Shown here: positions 1-5,807 of the stretch, one piece after another | Position numbering within the stretch: position 1 is the first letter of the stretch | Layout of the letters: the number at the start of each line of letters is the position of its first letter | Assembly (NCBI GenBank): GCA_038239195.1 | Contig: JBBSEZ010000278.1 | Coordinates: 1 to 13,279 of the forward strand | Direction of reading: 5' to 3' | DNA from: JBBSEZ01 sp038239195 | Lineage (GTDB): Bacteria; Planctomycetota; Planctomycetia; Gemmatales; Gemmataceae | DNA: 13,279 nucleotides | Translations under genes and position numbers: made by a program | Notes under the pieces: generated by a model | What the model was told of the DNA's origin: nothing | Databases searched by the model: none | The model's input: only the letters and a program-made list of their open reading frames with translations

Positions 1-120
1 CAGCACCAAACGGTGTTGGATATCCTTGGACTATTTGAAGCCACAACTACGGGGCGCAAAGTACATAACTTAATACAGAGACTTAGTCTGAAAAGCATAA
101 CTCCTACAGTCGAACTAGGA
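1..120. other. AT-rich left edge, no gene seen
   Basis: By hand count this stretch is about 43% G+C, against about 75% in the following 60 bases. It has stop codons in the frame that leads into the downstream gene (TAG at 84-86) and no codon pattern like the neighbours. Bases 1-7 and 12-18 form a small inverted repeat (CAGCACC / GGTGTTG, one G-T pair) around an AAAC loop. I recognise no insertion-sequence end, attachment site or tRNA piece. It could be a short acquired segment, the edge of a mobile element lying outside the window, or an assembly artefact at a contig end. Confidence 0.4.
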
Positions 121-176
121 CAAGCGCTGCCGCCCCGCGTCGGGCCATCTCCGGTACGGGAGGGCGCTCCACGTCG

Positions 177-2153
177 ATGCTGCCGACATGCGCCAGCGGG
201 CTCGCCGCGGCGCTCCAGAACCTCACTGCGGGGCTCCAGAACAACCCTTGGTCCACGATCGGCCTGAGCGCCCAGAACCGGGGAAGCCTGGCGCAGCGGG
301 CCTCGTTCCTGTCCGACACCGACTACGACACCTTCCTCGCCCGCGAGCAGGCCTCGGGGGCCGAGGGGATACCCACCGCCGAGGAGTATTACGCCTCGCG
401 CGACCGCCTGCTCCAGGCGGTGGACTATGCCCAGCAGGTGGGGAGGCCGCTTTCCACCGCCGTCGCTCCCCTGCTGGGCACCTGGTATCGGCAGCGCCTG
501 ACGATGACGGTGAAGTACCCCGGCTATTGGGAGAAGGGGCTGGCCGGAGACAAGTGGATACCAGGCATGTCCGAGGAGGAGGTGCTCGTCCAGGGCGTCC
601 CGAACCCCAACGCCCGCGTCGATCAGTTCGTCTACGACCGCTACCTCCGCGGCGCCGAGTTCTCCATGCCGGTGCAGTCCTACTACGCGCTGGACCGCTA
701 CAACCAGGCGAACGTGGCGCTGGCCTACCTACCCGGCTGGCAACTGGCCAGCCCGGTGGACCGCGGCCGGTTCGCCGACTACCTGGCCCCGCTGGACCGG
801 CAGGCGCTCCTGGACAGTCTCGTCATCAACGCCCTGCGCTACCGCGCCGCGGGGGACGCCGCCTCCGCCCAGCAGGCCCTCGCGATGGCGGGGCAAATCC
901 AGGGCCGCTTCAACAGCGACCTGAAGGCGATGCGAGACGATCCGCTGTTGCGGGCCACCTTCGCCGCGGCCAGCACCGCCCCGGCGAACCTCAACGGCCT
1001 GAATGCGACGCTCACGCCGGCGCAGAGGGCGGCCTTCGATCGGCTGGCACCGTCGGTGCAGCAGATAGCGTGGGACGCGGCGTGGCGCGACTTCCGGGCC
1101 TGGCGCGAGGCCAACCCGGTGACGGTGAAGTACGACCCGGCCTCCGGGTACGAGTTCCTCGACCGCAGCGTGCTCAACGCCGCGGACTTCCTGGCGCCGG
1201 TCTACCGCACGGCGGAGCGGCTGATCGGGGTGGGGCAGTGGGTGGCCAGCGGCGACAGCGGCCGCACCGACCAGTGGTCGGACCTGGAGGACATTCGCCG
1301 CGTGATGGGCGGAGACTTCAGCGGCCAGATCGGCCCGCGGCCGCTCCAGAACGACGCCTGGAGCGTGGTGCTGGATGCGGGCCTGACGGCGCTGACCGTG
1401 ATCCCGCTGGGCACGGGCAGCCGGGCGGCCATCGGCGGCGGGCAGTGGTTCCTGCCGGCGAGCACCATGTTCGCCCGCCGGCAGGCGGCCAGCGCCCTGC
1501 GGCACGCGGGCGTGCTGACGCTCTCGGCCGCGTCGGCGACGCTGGCGATGTCGGCGGTGGAGGTCTCGCCGCTGGAGGAGAAGTACAAGGGCCCGCTCCG
1601 CTTCGCCGCCGGGCTGACGGCCGGCGTGCTCACGGGCGCCGGGCTGTCGAGGGCCCTGCCGGTCATCGAGTCGCGGCTGGCGCGGGCGACGCGGCAACTG
1701 GGGCGGGCGGAGGAGGCGCTCCAGAGGGCGCAGGGCGCGATCGGGCAGGGCGGGGTGGTCACGCCGACCCAGGTGCAGGGACTGGTGGACGCGGCCAAGC
1801 GAGTGGGGGAGTTGAGGGGGAAGGTGGACCAGTTGCGGGCGCTGGGCGGGGCGGAACTGATCGCGGCCGAGAGCGTGCAGAAGGACGCGCTGCAGAAGGT
1901 GGCGGACCTGACGAGGAACGCGAACGAGCCGGGGATACCGGCGTCGGTGCGGCAGGCGATCGACGAGCCCTCGCTAAACCCCTTCAAGCCGCCTGCCGCG
2001 CCTCGCGCGCTTCCGGCTCGGCGCCTTTCGGCGCGAGCTCGCTGGCCTTCACCCCGCTGCGGCATAGGGCCAGCGCCCCCCACCCCAGCAAAACCACCCC
2101 GATGGCCCCGCCGCCGGCGACGAAAAGCGCGCCGCGGCCAAGCCAGTCCATGA
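177..2153 (+). CDS. Hypothetical protein, hydrophobic/coiled-coil segments, probably 3'-truncated
   Basis: I do not recognise this 658-residue protein. Codons are strongly GC-biased at the third position up to about residue 600, so the frame looks genuinely coding. Residues 1-340 are soluble and Tyr/Trp-rich. Residues 395-412, 440-462 and 474-496 are hydrophobic and glycine/alanine-rich and could insert in a membrane. Residues 500-585 are charged and heptad-like (probable helix or coiled coil). From about residue 603 the reading is antisense to the MFS gene and turns into Arg/Pro-rich sequence that looks like a shadow frame, so the natural C-terminus is probably missing. The ATG at 177 has a GGAGG only 13 bases upstream, which is a poor spacing. 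The frame is open back to 87, so the N-terminus may also be foreign or incomplete. A hydrophobic middle with a variable tail recalls polymorphic-toxin or tape-measure proteins, but this is only an impression. There is no signal peptide. Confidence 0.6.
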   Translation: MLPTCASGLAAALQNLTAGLQNNPWSTIGLSAQNRGSLAQRASFLSDTDYDTFLAREQASGAEGIPTAEEYYASRDRLLQAVDYAQQVGRPLSTAVAPLLGTWYRQRLTMTVKYPGYWEKGLAGDKWIPGMSEEEVLVQGVPNPNARVDQFVYDRYLRGAEFSMPVQSYYALDRYNQANVALAYLPGWQLASPVDRGRFADYLAPLDRQALLDSLVINALRYRAAGDAASAQQALAMAGQIQGRFNSDLKAMRDDPLLRATFAAASTAPANLNGLNATLTPAQRAAFDRLAPSVQQIAWDAAWRDFRAWREANPVTVKYDPASGYEFLDRSVLNAADFLAPVYRTAERLIGVGQWVASGDSGRTDQWSDLEDIRRVMGGDFSGQIGPRPLQNDAWSVVLDAGLTALTVIPLGTGSRAAIGGGQWFLPASTMFARRQAASALRHAGVLTLSAASATLAMSAVEVSPLEEKYKGPLRFAAGLTAGVLTGAGLSRALPVIESRLARATRQLGRAEEALQRAQGAIGQGGVVTPTQVQGLVDAAKRVGELRGKVDQLRALGGAELIAAESVQKDALQKVADLTRNANEPGIPASVRQAIDEPSLNPFKPPAAPRALPARRLSARARWPSPRCGIGPAPPTPAKPPRWPRRRRRKARRGQASP

Positions 2154-3186
2154 CCGCCCCCGCGATCACCGGCCCGGTCATGCTGCCCACGCAGTTGATC
2201 GCCAGGAACCAGGCGTTGGCACGGGCCAGCCCGCCCGGAGGCGCTCGCTCGCCCAGCAGCGCCAATCCCAGCGGGTAGAACGCGCCGGAGCAGGCACCGA
2301 CCGCGAAGAGGCACAGCGCCAGGCTCACGCCCCCGCCCGACGCCAGCAGCCCGCACACGCCCAGCAACGCGGCGACGTTGCACGCGGCCAGAACGGCCGT
2401 GCGGCCCAGGCGGTCGGCCAGCCAGGCAATCGGCACCTGCGCGAGAATCACCCCGAGCATCAGCCCGCTCATCAGCCAGCTAACAGAGCTCGGCGACATC
2501 CCCACCGACAGTAGGTAGATCGGCAGCAGGGCGATCATGCCCCCTTCGAGAAAGCCCTGGCTCCACGAGCTGCCGAAGCTGAGGAAGTTGCGCCCGAAGT
2601 CCAACAGCGCCCCGCCACGATCTTCCTCTTCGCACAGCGGGAGCGTGAGCCGCCAGAGCAGCACCACCGCCCCGCCAAGCAGGGCCGACGCGCCGCCCAA
2701 GACGAACGCGACGCGCGGCAGACCGGCGTAGAGCTCCAGGCCCACCAGCGTCCCCAGGGCCATGCCCAGGGCGATAAAGAAGGCGTAATAGCCGAAGTTC
2801 TGGGCCCGCGCCTCGGGGCGCGAACGGCGGTTCACGTACGTCTCCAGGGGGATGAGGCTGAGGGCGGCGGCGATGCCGTTGAGGCCGCGCAGCCCAAACC
2901 ACCCTCCCAGCCCCAGGCCCCAGGGAAAGGCCGCGGCCGTCAGCCCCGAGGCAATCATGCCCACCAGCACGCAGCCGTGCCCCCAGCGCCGCATCAGCCC
3001 GGGGACCGCAGTCGCCGCCAGGGCGATGCCGAGGTAATAGGCACCGGTGTTCAGGCCGATCAGGGTGTCGCTGTGCCCGGCGTCTTGCATCCAAAGAGAG
3101 GCCAGCGGCGCGTTGGTGCCGAAGCTGAACGCCCACAGGAAACTGGCCAGACAGAGGGGAAGAAGCCAGGTGAACGACCGCTGCAT
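1984..3186 (-). CDS. MFS transporter, YcaD-like
   Basis: A 400-residue protein of normal length for the major facilitator superfamily, with about 12 hydrophobic segments (for example 7-27, 41-62, 131-152, 155-178, 235-255, 264-282, 325-347, 352-375). WLADRLGR at 255-262 is the MFS motif A loop in the second half. The second half, including the LMPLYL-like LLPIYL at 220-225, the motif A loop and the FYPLG at 303-307, resembles the E. coli YcaD/YfkF group as I remember it. It should be an inner-membrane secondary transporter; the substrate cannot be read from sequence. The ATG at 3186 is preceded by AAGGAGG with a 4-base spacer, so the start is well supported. The tail (376-400) is hydrophilic and Ala/Glu-rich. 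The gene converges on the unknown gene to its left with no gap and no visible terminator. Confidence 0.93.
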   Translation of the reverse strand: MQRSFTWLLPLCLASFLWAFSFGTNAPLASLWMQDAGHSDTLIGLNTGAYYLGIALAATAVPGLMRRWGHGCVLVGMIASGLTAAAFPWGLGLGGWFGLRGLNGIAAALSLIPLETYVNRRSRPEARAQNFGYYAFFIALGMALGTLVGLELYAGLPRVAFVLGGASALLGGAVVLLWRLTLPLCEEEDRGGALLDFGRNFLSFGSSWSQGFLEGGMIALLPIYLLSVGMSPSSVSWLMSGLMLGVILAQVPIAWLADRLGRTAVLAACNVAALLGVCGLLASGGGVSLALCLFAVGACSGAFYPLGLALLGERAPPGGLARANAWFLAINCVGSMTGPVIAGAVMDWLGRGALFVAGGGAIGVVLLGWGALALCRSGVKASELAPKGAEPEAREARQAA

Positions 3187-3202
3187 GACGCCTCCTTGCG
3201 TG

Positions 3203-3231
3203 CCGGCCGAGGGCCGGAATGGCGAAGTATA
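3203..3231 (-). promoter_or_regulatory. Possible promoter and 5' stem of the MFS gene
   Basis: On the minus strand TATACT (3231-3226) matches a sigma-70 -10 box well and lies about 39 bases upstream of the MFS ATG. No convincing -35 box is found at the usual spacing. Between it and the ribosome-binding site is a short perfect inverted repeat, CCGGCC (3203-3208) and GGCCGG (3212-3217), which could be a small operator or leader stem. This is inference from short motifs only. Confidence 0.3.
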
Positions 3232-3297
3232 CCGGCTGGCGCCCTGGCGCGATAGCCGATTTCCGCTCCCTTCGCCTCGACGGGTGGGGCAACGATT

Positions 3298-3372
3298 CCG
3301 GGAGCGCCCGCCAAGCCGCAAGCGGCGGGCCCGTCGCTGTTCCGCTTGCGGCTTGGCGATCCGCGCTCCCGG
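3298..3372 (-). terminator. Long G+C hairpin downstream of the GlsB-like gene
   Basis: An outer stem pairs CCGGGAGCGC (3298-3307) with GCGCTCCCGG (3363-3372). An inner 16-bp perfect stem pairs 3310-3325 with 3342-3357 (GCCAAGCCGCAAGCGG and its complement), with a 16-base loop. It lies just after the stop of the small membrane-protein gene transcribed leftward and upstream of the MFS gene. No strong U tract follows on that strand, so it may act as an intrinsic terminator, an RNA-stabilising hairpin, or a copy of a REP-like element. Its inner stem recurs at 5432-5472. Confidence 0.6.
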
Positions 3373-3398
3373 ATCTTTGGCCCCACCCGCCCCGACGC

Positions 3399-3767
3399 TC
3401 ATTCCCCTTCGAGGGCCTCTTCGTGCCTTCGCCCGACGTGATGCAGACTGGGAAGAGGCGCTCCGGGGGAGGCGTATCCGCCGATCAGGCGGTGGAAGAG
3501 CAGGAGGATGAACGCCCCGGCGACGGCGACCGCAAACCCGACCGGGCTCAGGGGGGTAACGCGGTAGCCTTCCCAGAAGTAGGCGAGGAGCGCCGAGCCG
3601 ATCACGGCCCCTGCGACCCCCACGAGCACGGTCGTGACGACGCCCGCTCGGTCCTTGCCGGGCATCAGCAGACGGGCCAGGAGCCCGACGATCGTGCCGA
3701 AGCCGGTCCAGAGGTACAACTCGTGGGCCCAGAGCCGGAAGATCTCCCCGAAGTTGAATTCTTCCAC
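3399..3767 (-). CDS. GlsB/YeaQ/YmgE family small membrane protein
   Basis: A 122-residue protein with three hydrophobic helices (about 17-36, 43-65 and 74-94). The first helix runs into ARLLMPGKDRAG (31-42), followed by a Gly/Val/Ala-rich second helix; this matches the transglycosylase-associated (GlsB/YeaQ/YmgE) family of general-stress inner-membrane proteins. Family members are usually 80-90 residues, and this one has an added N-terminus and a short charged tail. The frame stays open to 3956, but I chose GTG at 3767 because AGGAG sits 8 bases upstream and residues further upstream look non-coding. The biochemical role of the family is not settled. It is transcribed away from the DUF1501 gene. 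Confidence 0.78.
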   Translation of the reverse strand: MEEFNFGEIFRLWAHELYLWTGFGTIVGLLARLLMPGKDRAGVVTTVLVGVAGAVIGSALLAYFWEGYRVTPLSPVGFAVAVAGAFILLLFHRLIGGYASPGAPLPSLHHVGRRHEEALEGE

Positions 3768-4062
3768 CGGCGACACTCCTGGAGGCGGAACGAAGGTGGG
3801 GGCCCTGCGCGTTTTGTCTCCATCGTCCGCTCCGAGGCGTGGGCATGAAGGATTGCGGTGCATGGGCAGGGCGATGTGCGCGCTCACACCGTTGCGGGGC
3901 GCGGGCGTGCCGATGTTGACGGTCGTGCCGGCCGACACGGCCCCGCCGCGCCACACGTTGCCCTCCGGGGCCCACCACCTCTTCGTCGCGCCTCCCCGAC
4001 CGGGTTACAATGTTCTTGAGTCCCCCGCTCCGCTCGGTGCGCCCCCGCCAAGAGGCCTGGTT
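3768..4062. promoter_or_regulatory. Divergent intergenic region with TACAAT -10-like box for the DUF1501 gene
   Basis: This ~295-base gap separates two divergently transcribed genes. TACAAT at 4006-4011 (+) resembles a sigma-70 -10 box and would leave a leader of about 50 bases before the ATG at 4063. The hexamer 17 bases further upstream (TTCGTC) is a poor -35 match. The same TACAAT hexamer appears upstream of the aminotransferase gene on the other strand. I see no other gene, RNA or repeat here; open frames on both strands look like by-products of high G+C. Confidence 0.3.
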
Positions 4063-5409
4063 ATGCTCAACTTCTTCGGCGGACCTCACCGCTTCTGCGA
4101 TGGCATCAGCCGCCGGCAGTTCCTCCGTGTCGGCGGGCTCGGCACCGCCGGGGCCACGCTGGCCGATCTGCTCCGCGTCGAGTCTCGCGCCGGCGCCGCC
4201 GTGCCGGCGCGCAAGAAGTCCGTCATCTACGTCGTGCTCGACGGCGGGCCCAGCCACATCGACACCTACGACCTCAAGCCCGACGCTCCCCTCGAGTACC
4301 GCGGCGACTTCAAGCCGATCCGCACGCGCCTGACCGGCGTTCAAATCTGCGAGCACATGCCGCTCCAGGCGCAGATCATGGATCGGCTGGCCCTGCTGCG
4401 CGGCGTCCGCTCCGTCGAGAACGACCACTTCCTCAGCGAGGTCTACACCGGCCTGCCGCGCAGCGCAGGGCACCGGCCCGCGTTTGGCTCCGCCGTCAGC
4501 CGCCTGGCCGGCACCGGCTCCGCCCTCCCGGCCTACGTCAGCCTCAACCGGCCGAGCTCCGAGCAGTCCGAGTTCGAGAAGCCCTACTATGCCGGCGCCG
4601 GCCACGCGCCGTTTCGGCCGTTTGGCGATGCGCTCGACAACATGAGGCCGGTCGCCTCGCTCGACCGCCTCCGCGACCGCAAGCAACTCCTCGCCGCCTT
4701 CGATGGCCTGCGCCGCGACCTCGATCGGCAAGATGCCTTCGCCGGGCACGACGCCTTCACGGCCCGGGCGCTGGAGATCATCACCTCGACGAAGGTGCGC
4801 GAGGCCTTCGACCTGAGCAAGGAGCCCGACCGCGTGGTCGCCCGCTACGGCGGGGGCCGCTTCCCCCACTCCGCCATCAAGACGCTCACCTACCCTTGGG
4901 AGGCCCGGCAGTTCCTGCTGGCTCGCCGCCTCGTCGAGGCCGGCGTGCGCGTCGTGACCCTCCGCGTCGGCACCTGGGACCACCACAGCGGCGCCAACAC
5001 CGACATCTTCTTTGCCCTCCGGGGCATCCTCCCGCTGCTGGACCGCAGCCTCCACGCCCTGGTGAGCGACCTGACCGAGCGCGGGCTGGACCGCGACGTG
5101 CTCGTCGTGGTGCTCGGCGAGTTCGGCCGCACGCCCAAGGTCTCCCGTCCCGGCATCGGGCGCGAGCACTGGGCCGAGGCCGGCTGCGCCCTGTTCGCCG
5201 GCGGCGGCCTGCGCATGGGCCAGGTGATCGGCGAGACCGACGCCCGCGCCGAACGCGCCCGCAGCGGATCGATCTCCTTCCAGAACGTGCTCGCCACCGT
5301 CTACCGGGTGCTCGGCATCGACCCGGGCGCGCGCCTGACCGACTTCAACGGCCGGCCCCAGCACTTGCTGGAAGACTTCGCGCCGATCGCCGCGCTGGGG
5401 GCGCCGTGA
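4063..5409 (+). CDS. DUF1501 domain-containing protein with Tat-type N-terminus
   Basis: A 448-residue protein of the DUF1501 (PF07394) family, which is abundant in planctomycetes and related to the alkaline-phosphatase/sulfatase fold. SRRQFLRVGG at 16-25 followed by a Gly/Ala/Leu stretch is a twin-arginine export signal, so it is probably secreted folded to the periplasm-like space. Family landmarks are visible: VVLDGGPSHIDTYD (57-70), WDHHSG (305-310), GEFGRTPK (352-359) and REHW (367-370). Asp and His in these are candidate metal or active-site ligands. The start ATG has AAGAGG 8 bases upstream. The length is typical. Most homologues sit next to a DUF1549/DUF1553 cytochrome-type partner; none is present here, so this copy is an orphan. 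The enzymatic activity of the family is not established. A strong hairpin follows the stop. Confidence 0.93.
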   Translation: MLNFFGGPHRFCDGISRRQFLRVGGLGTAGATLADLLRVESRAGAAVPARKKSVIYVVLDGGPSHIDTYDLKPDAPLEYRGDFKPIRTRLTGVQICEHMPLQAQIMDRLALLRGVRSVENDHFLSEVYTGLPRSAGHRPAFGSAVSRLAGTGSALPAYVSLNRPSSEQSEFEKPYYAGAGHAPFRPFGDALDNMRPVASLDRLRDRKQLLAAFDGLRRDLDRQDAFAGHDAFTARALEIITSTKVREAFDLSKEPDRVVARYGGGRFPHSAIKTLTYPWEARQFLLARRLVEAGVRVVTLRVGTWDHHSGANTDIFFALRGILPLLDRSLHALVSDLTERGLDRDVLVVVLGEFGRTPKVSRPGIGREHWAEAGCALFAGGGLRMGQVIGETDARAERARSGSISFQNVLATVYRVLGIDPGARLTDFNGRPQHLLEDFAPIAALGAP

Positions 5410-5431
5410 CGGTTCACAACGAGGATCGCTG

Positions 5432-5472
5432 AGCCGCAAGCGGCGAGCCCTGGCGGGGCTCCGCTTGCGGCT
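5432..5472 (+). terminator. Hairpin downstream of the DUF1501 gene
   Basis: AGCCGCAAGCGG (5432-5443) pairs perfectly with CCGCTTGCGGCT (5461-5472), and AGCCC (5446-5450) with GGGCT (5456-5460). This gives a 17-bp stem with a two-base bulge and a 5-base loop, 22 bases after the stop codon. A moderately T-rich stretch (GGCGTTTCCGTTTCG) follows. It probably serves as the transcription terminator of the DUF1501 gene. The outer stem is the same sequence as the inner stem of the hairpin at 3298-3372. Confidence 0.65.
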
Positions 5473-5717
5473 TGGCGTTTCCGTTTCGCGCCCCGTGCGC
5501 AACTCATCCAGCGTTTTTCATAGCACCTCGCCCGCGCGCGCCCTATCATACCACTCAGGCGCCCACGATCCGTCTTCGTTCGCCCTTCCGGGCCAACGCG
5601 ACGACAACCTTCCGAAGGACGATTCCTTCCGGCGAATGGATCGAACTGCCCAGGGACGGGAAGGTCGGCACGTGGGCCGACGACTCGAACTTGCCGCGCG
5701 TTCTCCAGGTAAAATAG
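5472..5717 (+). pseudogene. Possible remnant of a protein-coding gene
   Basis: A short open frame of 81 codons fills the start of the gap between the DUF1501 gene and the giant fusion gene. It has no ATG or GTG start, only a TTG inside the preceding hairpin. The last ~32 codons (about 5619-5717) read like real protein: balanced composition with SGEWIELPRDGKVGTW and GC-rich third positions, ending at TAG. The first half does not. This could be the 3' end of a decayed gene, a tiny gene with an unseen start, or chance. I do not recognise the family. Confidence 0.2.
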
Positions 5718-5806
5718 TTCGTAGTCCTTCGTCCGTGGTCCTTCGTCTTAGCAGAAGACAGTCCGGGCCCTCTTTGCTAAGAACTAAGCACTACGGACCA
5801 AGAACT
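5716..5806. repeat. Heptamer-built inverted repeat, copy 1
   Basis: The left arm (5716-5753) is a run of degenerate 7-base units (AGTTCGT, AGTCCTT, CGTCCGT, GGTCCTT, CGTCTTA). The right arm (5775-5806), read on the other strand, is built of the same kind of unit (AGTTCTT, GGTCCGT, AGTGCTT, AGTTCTT, then AGCA). The arms end in matching CTTAGCA / TGCTAAG. The 21-base loop includes the start of an 18-base core, CGGGCCCTCTTTGCTAAG (5764-5781), that recurs exactly in the second copy at 10651-10668. The element lies between two genes and ends two bases before the first possible ATG of the fusion gene. Its function is unknown. Confidence 0.8.
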
Positions 5807-5807
5807 G

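Noticed and set aside
1..18. Small inverted repeat as a mobile-element end or integron site
   Set aside because: Only 7 bp with a wobble pair, no core-site motif and no recombinase gene nearby.
3768..3956. N-terminal extension of the small membrane protein to 3956
   Set aside because: The extra residues lack family similarity, whereas GTG 3767 has AGGAG at ideal spacing.
3187..5502. A very long open frame on the minus strand continuing upstream of the MFS gene across the DUF1501 gene
   Set aside because: It is antisense to the well-supported DUF1501 gene, has Arg/Gly/Ala-rich low-quality composition, and the MFS start at 3186 has its own strong ribosome-binding site. High G+C explains the lack of stops.
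5542..5547. TATCAT as a -10 box for the fusion gene
   Set aside because: It lies about 260 bases before the gene with a repeat in between and no -35 partner.
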